Shown piece after piece: positions 42,816-51,259 of a stretch of DNA of 64,000 nucleotides. The position numbers and the translations under genes are program-made. Each line of letters begins with the position of its first letter. The stretch's first letter is position 1. The stretch comes from Runella salmonicolor (GTDB taxonomy: Bacteria; Bacteroidota; Bacteroidia; Cytophagales; Spirosomataceae), in the NCBI RefSeq assembly GCF_024158025.1, contig NZ_JAMZEL010000001.1, positions 930,001 through 994,000 of the forward strand. Direction: 5' to 3'. The notes below the pieces were generated by a model. It made no database searches and was not told the DNA's origin. It saw nothing but the letters and a program-made list of their open reading frames with translations.

Positions 42816-44189
42816 ATGCGCAGCTCCTCTCTCCTCCTGTTTATTGTCTGGCTTTTGGCCTCCTGTACCGCAATTATGGCGCAAGAGCTGGTCAACAATC
42901 GTCAGCGTGAAATCGTTTTTAAATCCGTTAATGTTATCCCGATGGATAAGGAACGGGTCATGGAAAATCAAACGGTTATTATCAAAAACGGTCGCATAAC
43001 GGCATTGGGCGACGCGGCAAAAGTGAAAGTAAGTAAAGGCGCCTTGGTCATTGATGCAAAAGGCAAATACCTAACCCCCGGTTGGGCTGAAATCCACGCG
43101 CACGTTCCCCAAACGGACGATTTTGAACCCATGAAAGAGGTGCTGATGCTTTATCTGGCGAATGGAATCACCACCATTCGAGGGATGCTCGGCCACCAAA
43201 AACACCTTGAATTACGGAGTAAAATCAACGACGGAACGATTCTTGGGCCTCATTTTTACACAACGGGGCCATCGTTCAACGGACAGACCGTAAAAACTGC
43301 CGAACGAGGAGCAGAAATGGTACGCGAGCAAAAAGCTGCGGGGTACGATTTTCTAAAGTTACACCCAGGGCTCACAAGAGAAACTTTCCCCGCTATTGCC
43401 AAAACCGCCAAGGAAGTTGGTATTCCGTTTGTGGGACACGTTTCCTTTAATGTCGGTGTTTGGCGGGCCATTGACGCAAAGTATTCGACCATTGATCATT
43501 TGGATGGTTTTATTGAAGCCCTAACCCCAGGAATTGATACGCTGGTCGAACAAGAAGTGGGTCTGTTTGGGGCTTGGATTGCAGATCGGGCAGACGCTTC
43601 ACTCATTCCAAAACTAATAGAGGGCCTACGCAACAACCACATACGGGTTGTACCTACGCAGGCGTTGACTGAGCGGTGGCAATCGCCACTTTCGGCAGAG
43701 GCTTTTACCAACGCCCCAGAAATGAAATACATGAAGCCCGAACAGGTAAAGGGTTGGGCAAATACGAAAAACACCTATAACAGCAACCCTAACTTCTCAA
43801 AAGCGCGCGCCGAAAAACTGATACAAATTCGCCGAAAGCTGCTCTATGAATGTCAGAAAAATGGGGTGGAGATTTTGTTAGGCTCCGATGCTCCCCAAAT
43901 ATTCAATGTACCGGGTTTTTCTATTCATCACGAAATGAAATACCTCGTAGATGCTGGACTGACGCCGTATGAGACTTTGCGTACTGGAACTGTCAACGTA
44001 GCTTCTTATTTAAATAAACCAGATTCGGGGATTATAAAGACTGGAAATGTATCGGATTTGGTCCTGCTAAGTGGCAATCCCCTGAAAGACATCAATCAGA
44101 CCCGACAGATTGAAGGGGTGATGATTGGTACCAACTGGCTTTCAAAAGTCTACATTGAAAAGGAGTTGAAAAAGTTAGAGAAAAAGTAA
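42816..44189 (+). CDS. Secreted amidohydrolase-superfamily protein (imidazolonepropionase-like)
   Basis: A 457-residue metal-dependent hydrolase. The N-terminus is a signal sequence, possibly lipoprotein (LLASC). Metal and active-site residues are visible: His94 and His96 in AEIHAHV, a candidate Lys in DFLKLHPG (K181, the position often carboxylated), His208 in VGHVSF, His228 in IDHLDGF and Asp358 in LLGSDAPQ. The start IIKNGRITALGDAAKV and the end GNVSDLVLLSGNPLKDI form the beta-sandwich typical of this branch (prolidase/imidazolonepropionase-like). The substrate may be a peptide-like or cyclic amide in the periplasm. It ends one base from the convergent nucleotidyltransferase gene. Confidence 0.9.
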   Translation: MRSSSLLLFIVWLLASCTAIMAQELVNNRQREIVFKSVNVIPMDKERVMENQTVIIKNGRITALGDAAKVKVSKGALVIDAKGKYLTPGWAEIHAHVPQTDDFEPMKEVLMLYLANGITTIRGMLGHQKHLELRSKINDGTILGPHFYTTGPSFNGQTVKTAERGAEMVREQKAAGYDFLKLHPGLTRETFPAIAKTAKEVGIPFVGHVSFNVGVWRAIDAKYSTIDHLDGFIEALTPGIDTLVEQEVGLFGAWIADRADASLIPKLIEGLRNNHIRVVPTQALTERWQSPLSAEAFTNAPEMKYMKPEQVKGWANTKNTYNSNPNFSKARAEKLIQIRRKLLYECQKNGVEILLGSDAPQIFNVPGFSIHHEMKYLVDAGLTPYETLRTGTVNVASYLNKPDSGIIKTGNVSDLVLLSGNPLKDINQTRQIEGVMIGTNWLSKVYIEKELKKLEKK

Positions 44190-44190
44190 A

Positions 44191-44826
44191 CTAAAAGGAT
44201 TTATTTTCTTTTAGCTCCTGTATTTTCAAAAGCATTTCTACGTCCAATTGGTCTTTGAGCCGATTGGACGCTTTTTTTGCTCGAATAAGATCTTCGAGTG
44301 AGATAAAGGGGATTTGTTGCTCTGCCAAGGTAACAATTAGTGCATTTTTCAGGGTTGTTTCAAAATCGTCAACCCCTGCCAAAGCCAGCATAAAATCAAT
44401 GTTATATCCTTCAATATTAAAGCGATAAACACTTCGATCATTGGGACGAGCAAGGGTATGCACTAATTCGTAAATCTGCTCTTTATCTAGCCCTATTTGT
44501 TTCAAAACCAGCCGAAAGCGTGCTAAGTTGGCAGTTGTATTATGAAGCCAAATGTCAAAATCATCGGAAGCACGCAAATAGCCGTGAATGTTAACTGCAT
44601 GGCCGCCTACAACCAGATAATCAAGTTTATATTGATTGAAAATTGAAATCAGTCTCAAATGAAAATCTTCGGTCAGTCGCATATTTTGGCGAAAAAACAA
44701 TAATTCCCGATGTAACTCTACTCCTCTTGAAAAGCGTTGAGCAGCGTCCAACTGAAGAGCCTCGCGTATATTTTCGAGGTCTTCGTCTTCGGGAGCAAAT
44801 ATTTTTATGGCTACTTTCACTTCCAA
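44191..44826 (-). CDS. Orphan nucleotidyltransferase-fold protein (MNT/AbiEii-like)
   Basis: A 211-residue soluble protein. The nucleotidyltransferase core has the GG helix-turn in YLVVGGHAVNIHGYLRASDDFDIWL (GG at 74-75; acidic D89/D91) and a third acidic residue in NIDFML (about D144). The pattern GG...SDDFDIW is that of MNT, DUF6036 and AbiEii-type proteins, several of which are toxins or antitoxins that add nucleotides or AMP. The N-terminal 50 residues are helical and charged. No HEPN or AbiEi-like partner lies beside it. The C-terminus has FISLEDLIRAKKASNRLKDQLD, common in this group. Function unknown. Confidence 0.8.
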   Translation of the reverse strand: MEVKVAIKIFAPEDEDLENIREALQLDAAQRFSRGVELHRELLFFRQNMRLTEDFHLRLISIFNQYKLDYLVVGGHAVNIHGYLRASDDFDIWLHNTTANLARFRLVLKQIGLDKEQIYELVHTLARPNDRSVYRFNIEGYNIDFMLALAGVDDFETTLKNALIVTLAEQQIPFISLEDLIRAKKASNRLKDQLDVEMLLKIQELKENKSF

Positions 44827-44907
44827 AAGGTACGATTTTTCTTAAAATCCACAAAAGCAAGAAACTCTTCTGTACCAAATATTTTGCGGTCAATACAGTG
44901 TTTAATA

Positions 44908-44946
44908 AAAAATCCCCACCTTGGCGAGCCATAAGTGGGGATTTTT
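44908..44946 (-). terminator. Terminator of the M1 aminopeptidase gene
   Basis: AAAAATCCCCAC / GTGGGGATTTTT, a perfect 12-base stem with a 15-base loop and a T-rich minus-strand tail, 27 bases past the stop at 44973. Confidence 0.85.
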
Positions 44947-44972
44947 ATGCGGGTTATACTCAAGTGATTTTC

Positions 44973-47525
44973 TCAAAAATCCCCTACCTGTCCGTACATA
45001 TTCTTCAATTGGGGGTCGCGCTCGGCGTTGCGGATGTCTTTACGCATGGCTTTTACCCCTTCGATATCCGTCAATAATCCCAGCACTTGATAGGCCCCGA
45101 ACCGCACAAAATAGGCGGGGTGATTGCGGGCCGTGGTTTCGAGCATAGGTAGGGCTTTGCGCTGCACGTCGGCATTGGAGCGAATGAGGTATTTACCGAA
45201 AACCTGCAAGAAATTATAGATTTCAGCCGATTTTAACTTACTCATTTTTTGCATGAACCACTCGTACTGGTCTGGTTTGGCCAAGCCAGCGTAGTAATTG
45301 GCCACGGCGGTCACAATTTCGCTGTTAGGGGCGTTTTCAAACCGAAGTGCCACATCGGCGGCGTCATCAGGTTTGCCAATCAGGTACGCATCCAAGGCCG
45401 CCGAAACTACTTGGTATGAACTGTCGTTAAGCGCTTCGCGGAAGAGCGGGTCATTGGAGTTGTCACCAAACGAGCCCAACGTAATCACAGCTTCCATGCG
45501 CACGCGCGGGTGGGCATCCACGCGGGCTTTACTTTGAATGATGCGTTCCACTTCGTTGAATTGCAACCCGTCGTATTCGGAGAAATTAGAGATGGCCAAT
45601 TGTCGGATTTTCCAGAATTTATCGTTCATAGCGCTCATCATCACGTGGCGCACGGTGGAGTCAATCATTTGTCCTTCCAATCGCGTGATGGCTTCGTAGC
45701 GTGCCAGATATTTGTCGCAATGACCATACTGAAAAATCAATTCAGGCTTCGTTTTTTCGTAGTCTACTTCACCCAACAGTTGTTTTTCAACGTCAAAATC
45801 CACCAAATCGGGACGTTGCGCGGCGGGAAACTCAAAGGTTTGACGCGCCCGGTTGACCACAATTTCGTGGGTATTTTTCTGGCCGTTTACCCACACATCT
45901 ACTTTGAGCGGCAGACGATAAATGGGCGTATAGGTCGAATCCTGCAATTGACTTACTTTCAGCGTTACTTTTCCATCGTTCCAAGTTTTTTCTACCTTGA
46001 GGTTGGCGTGGCCCGGCGATAAAAACCATTGGTTAAAAAACCAGTTTAAGTCCTCCCCTGTCACTTCTTCAAAGGCTTCGCGCAGGTCATTGATTTCGGC
46101 GGTTCCGTATCCGTGACGGATAAGGTAGTTGCGAGAAGCCGTAAAAAAGGCCTCATCGCCCACGTATTTCCGAAGCATGTGCAACACCCGCCCGCCTTTG
46201 GCGTAGGAGTGATTGTCAAACATGTCTTCCATGTCGGTGTAGTTGTACCGAATCAGCGGCTCCTGCTTTTGTTCCGACTCGCCGAGGTATTGTTGCAACT
46301 CGCCATGTCCCCACAAATCGGCTTCTTCCGTGCCTTTTTTGTATTCATTCCAGAGGTATTCCGAATAGTTGGCGTAGGCTTCATTAAGTGGCAAATGCAC
46401 CCACGATTCGCAGGTGACCAGATTGCCAAACCAATGGTGCATGAGTTCGTGCGCAATCACATCGTCGGAGTTACCGTCGAGCAAGGCACGCGAATCGTTC
46501 TGTACATTTTCGGCATGAACGGTCATGGAGGTATTTTCCATGGCACCCGCTACAAAATCACGGACAGCGATTTGGGCGTACTTTTCCCACTGAAATTCTA
46601 CCCCGAATTTTTCCTCAAAAAATTGAATCATTTCGCGCGTTCGGCCAAAAATCGCTTTGGCATAAGGAGCGTATTGAGGCTCTACATAATAACTCAGTTC
46701 TAACCCTGGGCGGACGGTATCGCGTGCTACTGCAAAATCTCCCACCACAAACGCCGCCAGATAAGGTGCGTGCGGGAGGCGCTGCACCCAGCGGTCGGTG
46801 CGGGTACTGTCGGAATTGATGCGAGATTCGACCAGTTTGCCATTTGAAAGGGTCTTAAAACGGTTTTCGACGGTCAATCGAAAATCTTGCGTCATTTTTT
46901 CGTTGGGGCTGTCGACCGTTGGCATCCAGCAGGAGTTATATTCTGTTTCGCCCTGCGTCCAGATTTGCTGCGGTTTGCCTTCGTCCATGCCGTCGGCATT
47001 GATAAAATAAAGCCCTTTATCTCCTTTGGGCCCTGCCACCCCAACGGGCAGTTCGTTGGGTTTGGCCACATAGTCAATCAATACGTGCAGCGTATCAAAG
47101 CGGCTATAGGTACGCCGAAGTTTGATGGTAAGCAGACGTTTGTCGTAGGTATATTCGAGGGGGTCATTGATGTATTCTGTAACGACTTGTTTGGTCGTTG
47201 AATCTATCCTCGTGAGGGTATCAAGCTGAAATATCCCTTTAATATCGAAGCCCTTAGCATCTAATTCCAGCGTTTTTTGAGGATAAAAATAAGGCTTAAA
47301 TGTAATAGTGGCCGAGCCGAGTGCGTGCTGACGGAGCCAGTCAAAGCGCATATCCAACTGGGTGTGCAGAATATCATTTTTAAGCGCACGAGTAGGTCGA
47401 TACGGTCCTTTTTTGGCCGCCCAGAGGGGCGCTTTACGAAGGGTGTCGGTGGGAGTATAACCTTTGGCAAACGAGTGATGAGTGACAAAAAGGAAAATGA
47501 AAAGTATAGAAATATTTTTTACCAT
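44973..47525 (-). CDS. Secreted M1-family aminopeptidase
   Basis: An 850-residue zinc metallopeptidase. A signal peptide (about residues 1-21, ending SFAK) is followed by the M1 N-terminal beta domain. The substrate N-terminus-binding GAMEN motif is at about 327-331, and the zinc site HELMHHW (H359, E360, H363) has its third ligand Glu in LNEAYANY (about 382). The last third (about 590-850) is a HEAT-like helical array that probably closes over the active site, as in larger M1 enzymes. It trims peptides in the periplasm. ATG 47525 is used; a TTG three codons upstream is the only longer choice. It may feed amino acids together with the nearby POT transporter (inference). Confidence 0.93.
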   Translation of the reverse strand: MVKNISILFIFLFVTHHSFAKGYTPTDTLRKAPLWAAKKGPYRPTRALKNDILHTQLDMRFDWLRQHALGSATITFKPYFYPQKTLELDAKGFDIKGIFQLDTLTRIDSTTKQVVTEYINDPLEYTYDKRLLTIKLRRTYSRFDTLHVLIDYVAKPNELPVGVAGPKGDKGLYFINADGMDEGKPQQIWTQGETEYNSCWMPTVDSPNEKMTQDFRLTVENRFKTLSNGKLVESRINSDSTRTDRWVQRLPHAPYLAAFVVGDFAVARDTVRPGLELSYYVEPQYAPYAKAIFGRTREMIQFFEEKFGVEFQWEKYAQIAVRDFVAGAMENTSMTVHAENVQNDSRALLDGNSDDVIAHELMHHWFGNLVTCESWVHLPLNEAYANYSEYLWNEYKKGTEEADLWGHGELQQYLGESEQKQEPLIRYNYTDMEDMFDNHSYAKGGRVLHMLRKYVGDEAFFTASRNYLIRHGYGTAEINDLREAFEEVTGEDLNWFFNQWFLSPGHANLKVEKTWNDGKVTLKVSQLQDSTYTPIYRLPLKVDVWVNGQKNTHEIVVNRARQTFEFPAAQRPDLVDFDVEKQLLGEVDYEKTKPELIFQYGHCDKYLARYEAITRLEGQMIDSTVRHVMMSAMNDKFWKIRQLAISNFSEYDGLQFNEVERIIQSKARVDAHPRVRMEAVITLGSFGDNSNDPLFREALNDSSYQVVSAALDAYLIGKPDDAADVALRFENAPNSEIVTAVANYYAGLAKPDQYEWFMQKMSKLKSAEIYNFLQVFGKYLIRSNADVQRKALPMLETTARNHPAYFVRFGAYQVLGLLTDIEGVKAMRKDIRNAERDPQLKNMYGQVGDF

Positions 47526-47655
47526 TAGCTTCAACCTTTGTGCTTATAATCTTGATAATCAAAACAAAATACCTGCAAAATCGTTTGCTGGTTGCAATGA
47601 AAATAACGCAAAGTTCGGAAACCTATTGGGAAGCACGAAATAAAATTAATAAAAA

Positions 47656-47688
47656 AGGCGTCCGACGGTTATAAACCGTCAGACGCCT
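47656..47688 (-). terminator. Terminator of asd
   Basis: AGGCGTCCGACGGTT pairs with AACCGTCAGACGCCT (14 of 15) around a 3-base loop and is followed on the minus strand by TTTTTTATT. It lies just past asd. Confidence 0.85.
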
Positions 47689-47708
47689 CTGCCTAAAATT
47701 CGTTATTT

Positions 47709-48719
47709 TTATACCAATTCAGCTTCTTCTACCAAATTGTGTTTTACCAAATATTCGGCAATTTGTACGGCGTTGGTGGCGGCTCCTTTGCGGAGGTTAT
47801 CGGCCACAATCCACAAATTGAGCGTTTTGGGTTGCGATTCGTCGCGACGGATACGACCGACAAACGTCTCATCTTTTCCGTGCGCCGTGAGCGGCATGGG
47901 ATAGATTTTATTTTTTGGATCATCCTGAATTACAACGCCTTCCGCCTGACCCAAAATTTCATAAATCTCGCTCAGTTCAAACTCATTTTCAAATTCGATA
48001 TTGACCGCTTCTGAGTGACCACCGATGGTAGGGATGCGCACCGTCGTAGCCGTAACGGCGATGTTGTCGTCCATCATAATTTTCTTGGTCTCATTGGTCA
48101 TTTTCATTTCCTCTTTGGTGTAGCCGTTATCCAAAAATACGTCGATGTGCGGCAGTACGTTGAGGTCGATAGGATGCGGGTACACTTTCGCCACGCTAGT
48201 ATCGCCTGTACGCTCAGCAAACAGCTGATCTACGGCGGCTTTACCCGTTCCAGTCACTGACTGATACGTCGAAACCACCACGCGCTTGATGCCATAACGC
48301 TTGTGCAATGGGTTCAACACAACCACCATCTGAATGGTCGAACAGTTGGGGTTGGCAATGATTTTATCTTCTTTGGTCAGCGTGTACGCGTTGATTTCGG
48401 GAACAACCAATTTTTTGGTTGGATCCATGCGCCATGCCGAAGAGTTATCGACCACCGTAATGCCCGCTTCCGCAAATTTAGGCGCCAATTCCAAAGAAGT
48501 GCCGCCGCCTGCCGAGAAGATAGCAATCGCAGGTTTTGCAGCAATGGCATCTTCAAAGCTTACGATGGTGTATTGTTTACCCTTGAACGTCACCTGTTTA
48601 CCTACCGATCTTTCGGATGCGACGGGAATCAATTCTGTGACGGGGAAGTTGCGCTCTTCGAGTACTTTGAGGATTTCGCTGCCTACCAAACCGGTAGCGC
48701 CTACTACTGCGATTTTCAT
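47709..48719 (-). CDS. asd: Aspartate-semialdehyde dehydrogenase
   Basis: Reduces aspartyl phosphate to the semialdehyde for lysine/diaminopimelate, threonine and methionine. The 336-residue length is typical. It has the NADP-binding AVVGATGLVGSEILKVL at the start, the catalytic Cys126 in IIANPNCSTIQMV, the phosphate-binding SAWRMD, and the active-site His in TIGGHSEAVNIEF. ATG 48719 begins at the Rossmann strand. A single gene with its own terminator and a 331-base upstream gap. Confidence 0.96.
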   Translation of the reverse strand: MKIAVVGATGLVGSEILKVLEERNFPVTELIPVASERSVGKQVTFKGKQYTIVSFEDAIAAKPAIAIFSAGGGTSLELAPKFAEAGITVVDNSSAWRMDPTKKLVVPEINAYTLTKEDKIIANPNCSTIQMVVVLNPLHKRYGIKRVVVSTYQSVTGTGKAAVDQLFAERTGDTSVAKVYPHPIDLNVLPHIDVFLDNGYTKEEMKMTNETKKIMMDDNIAVTATTVRIPTIGGHSEAVNIEFENEFELSEIYEILGQAEGVVIQDDPKNKIYPMPLTAHGKDETFVGRIRRDESQPKTLNLWIVADNLRKGAATNAVQIAEYLVKHNLVEEAELV

Positions 48720-49050
48720 TGGTTTGCTTTTGTTTGAGTTAAATTAAAGTTGACAATGGTACATAAAAAAATCGTCACCGTGAAGGTTAAGAATCAGGAC
48801 AAACACGCTGGCATGGTGGGGTCAATATCCCATCAGGCTCCGCGTGTCTATTTAGATTTCTTTGTGTTCACAGTGACGATAAAAATGTGGGTGCAAAATA
48901 AAGGTAAACTTTAAAACTTACCAAGAAAAAAATGTCTTTTTTGCAAAAAAGGGCTTTGTTGGTTGTCAAAATGGTAAAAAGTAGGGCAAGATTTTGAAAA
49001 ATTGCTTCTCCGATAAATCACACCAAGCCGCAGAAAGGCAAAGCTACAGG
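48720..49050. other. 331-base gap with an inverted-repeat element
   Basis: Holds the upstream region of asd and the repeat at 48771-48880. No gene is seen. CACCAAGCCGCAGAAAGGCA near 49020 resembles the CGCAGAGG phrase at 42475, a short dispersed intergenic word. Confidence 0.5.
48771..48880. repeat. 110-base element with 14-base terminal inverted repeats
   Basis: ATCGTCACCGTGAA at 48771-48784 is inverted as TTCACAGTGACGAT at 48867-48880 (13 of 14). The inside contains TCCGCGTGTCTATTTAGATT, with no coding content. Size and ends are MITE-like, though no target duplication is evident. Confidence 0.5.
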
Positions 49051-49629
49051 TTACCACTGCCAAATTTGCGTAGGGGTAATGCAATAATCCATCTGGACAT
49101 CAAAGGAATCAATGTCGTCGATTTTGAGGATAGGGTCAAACAGCGAAAGGCCCACTTTGATAACATTGGGGCGGCATTGGACCAAAAAACGGTCATAAAA
49201 ACCACGGCCGTAGCCTACGCGGTAGCCGTTGCGGTCAAAAGCCATCAGTGGTAGAATGACCAAGTCAATGCCCGTAACGGCATACTGCAAATTGCAGGTA
49301 GGGTCGGGTTCCAGAATGCCCCATTTGTTGAGTTGGAGCTTCATGTCGGGGAGCCATTGATAATGCTCCATTTCGCTTGTTTCGGGCAATGCCCGGGGAA
49401 CAACCACCTGATTATAAAGGTATTTTTCCTGAATTGTATAAATAATGGGAAACGTATCTACCTCATTTTGGCGACGGATGGGGAGATAAGTATGAATGGC
49501 CTTGAGGTTTTCAATGGCAAAAAAAGAAAAAAAGAGCCGCGCAATGGCCTGACTTCCCTCGGCCACCTCTGCGGTTGTCAATGTTTGACGGCGCTCTCCG
49601 AAGAGTTTGCGCAGCTCCTTTTTTTTCAT
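49051..49629 (-). CDS. 5-formyltetrahydrofolate cyclo-ligase
   Basis: Converts 5-formyl-THF with ATP to 5,10-methenyl-THF, a salvage step in folate one-carbon metabolism. The 192-residue length is normal. It has the N-terminal KKKELRKLFGERRQTLT, the substrate-loop Arg/Asn in PIRRQNEVDT, and the ATP/phosphate loop GYRVGYGRGFYDRFL (about 135-149). Cytosolic. It starts 4 bases after the POT transporter stop on the minus strand, so the two are probably co-transcribed, with no clear functional link. Confidence 0.93.
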   Translation of the reverse strand: MKKKELRKLFGERRQTLTTAEVAEGSQAIARLFFSFFAIENLKAIHTYLPIRRQNEVDTFPIIYTIQEKYLYNQVVVPRALPETSEMEHYQWLPDMKLQLNKWGILEPDPTCNLQYAVTGIDLVILPLMAFDRNGYRVGYGRGFYDRFLVQCRPNVIKVGLSLFDPILKIDDIDSFDVQMDYCITPTQIWQW

Positions 49630-49633
49630 CTTA

Positions 49634-51103
49634 TTATTTGATTCCGCCCATCCAATCTTTGAGCGGGCGTTGAAGAATAAGCGTTACACTGCCCACGGCC
49701 AAACAGAACCATACAATGCTCATAAACATTTCGGGCATTTGCTGTACGTTCTCTTCGTCGAAGCCGCCCGCAAATAAGCCCGCAAATAAATTGCCCAAAG
49801 CCGCCGCCACAAACCAGATGCCCATGAGTTGACTAAGGTATTTTTTAGGGGCTAATTTAGTGTACGCACTCAAGCCTACGGGACTCAAACACAGCTCACC
49901 CAAGGTATGAAACAAATAGGTTGAAATGAGCACAAGCGCCGAGGCTTTTACGCCAGTGAGGGCAATTTTAGCACCCCAAACCATGATGTAGTACCCTAAA
50001 CCCAGTAAAAATAAGCCAATCGCAAACTTCACTAATAACGGAGGATTCAGCTTTTTCTTTTCCAAAAACACCCATAATCCGCCCAAAACGGGGGCAAAAA
50101 CCAAAATATAGAAAGGATTAAAATTTTGGAACCAACTGGAAGGCATCCCGAAGGGAAGGTCTGAATAGCGGTCAGCAAAAATTTGGAGCGACGAACCTTG
50201 TTGTTCAAATCCCGCCCAAAATAGTACGGCTCCCCAAAACAAAATAAACAGAATCACGATGCGCTTCATTTCGATTTTGGAAAGGTCGGAAGCAAACAGT
50301 AGGTTGGCAAAATAAATAATCACAATAGCCACCGCAATGATGCCCATAGACGTAGCCACGCCTGATTTGCTGCTCCACGAAAACGTACCGTTGAATTGCA
50401 AAATGAGCACAAACGCCACCAAAAGGGCCGCCAACACCCAAGAAAGCGGGTTGATTTTTTCGTCACCCTTTTTCACTTCAGAGACTTTAGGATGCATTCC
50501 CTTGTCTTGCAGGTAGGGTTCGGCAAAAATACGGTACACTACCAAGCCCAAAAACATCGCTACGGCAGCGGCCCCAAAGCCGTAATGCCAGCCTATTTTC
50601 TGGCCTAAATAGCCCACAATGGTGATGCCCAAAAAAGACCCCAAGTTGATACCCATATAAAAAATGGAAAAAGCGGCATCTCTGATGGCGCCGCCCCCTG
50701 GGTAAAGCTCACTCACAATCGAGCTGATGTTTGGTTTCAATAAACCCGTTCCGATGGCTACCAATCCCAAACCCGTAAAAAATACCGCTTCGGAAGAAGG
50801 AAACGCCAGCACAATGTGGCCGAGCATGATGGCGATACCACCGTACCAAATGGCTTTACGCTGTCCTAAAATATTGTCGGCCAACCAACCGCCTGGCAGC
50901 GACAGGAGATAAACTGAAAATGTGTATAATCCATAAATGGCCCCGCCTTCTCCTTCATTGAGCCCCATTCCTCCGCTGGTTTTATCCAGTAAAAAAAGCA
51001 GGAGGATGGCCCGCATTCCGTAGTAGGAAAAACGTTCCCACATTTCGGTAAAGAATAATACAAATAAGCCTTTCGGGTGTCCAAATACTGTTTTTTCAGT
51101 CAT
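49634..51103 (-). CDS. POT/PTR-family proton-coupled oligopeptide transporter
   Basis: A 489-residue MFS-type transporter with about 14 helices. Family signatures: the ExxERF-type EMWERFSYYGMRAILLLFL on helix 1 (proton coupling), KPNISSIVSELYP, FSIFYMGINLGSFLG and TLGELCLSPVGLSAYTKLAP. It imports di- and tripeptides. The long extra segment around residues 195-260 is seen in bacterial POTs with two additional helices. It is upstream of and nearly abutting the 5-FCL gene. Together with the secreted M1 peptidase it suggests peptide scavenging. Confidence 0.94.
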   Translation of the reverse strand: MTEKTVFGHPKGLFVLFFTEMWERFSYYGMRAILLLFLLDKTSGGMGLNEGEGGAIYGLYTFSVYLLSLPGGWLADNILGQRKAIWYGGIAIMLGHIVLAFPSSEAVFFTGLGLVAIGTGLLKPNISSIVSELYPGGGAIRDAAFSIFYMGINLGSFLGITIVGYLGQKIGWHYGFGAAAVAMFLGLVVYRIFAEPYLQDKGMHPKVSEVKKGDEKINPLSWVLAALLVAFVLILQFNGTFSWSSKSGVATSMGIIAVAIVIIYFANLLFASDLSKIEMKRIVILFILFWGAVLFWAGFEQQGSSLQIFADRYSDLPFGMPSSWFQNFNPFYILVFAPVLGGLWVFLEKKKLNPPLLVKFAIGLFLLGLGYYIMVWGAKIALTGVKASALVLISTYLFHTLGELCLSPVGLSAYTKLAPKKYLSQLMGIWFVAAALGNLFAGLFAGGFDEENVQQMPEMFMSIVWFCLAVGSVTLILQRPLKDWMGGIK

Positions 51104-51259
51104 AAAACGGTTGGTTTAGCTTGTTGAAATGAATAGGTTATAAACGTCAATAAATGATTTGTGGTAACCGAACAAAGTACATTTGAAATGTTTAACTCTG
51201 TCGGTCACCACAAAAATATAAAAAAAGCCCTATTTGTTGAATTTTGGCCGATAAGTTGC

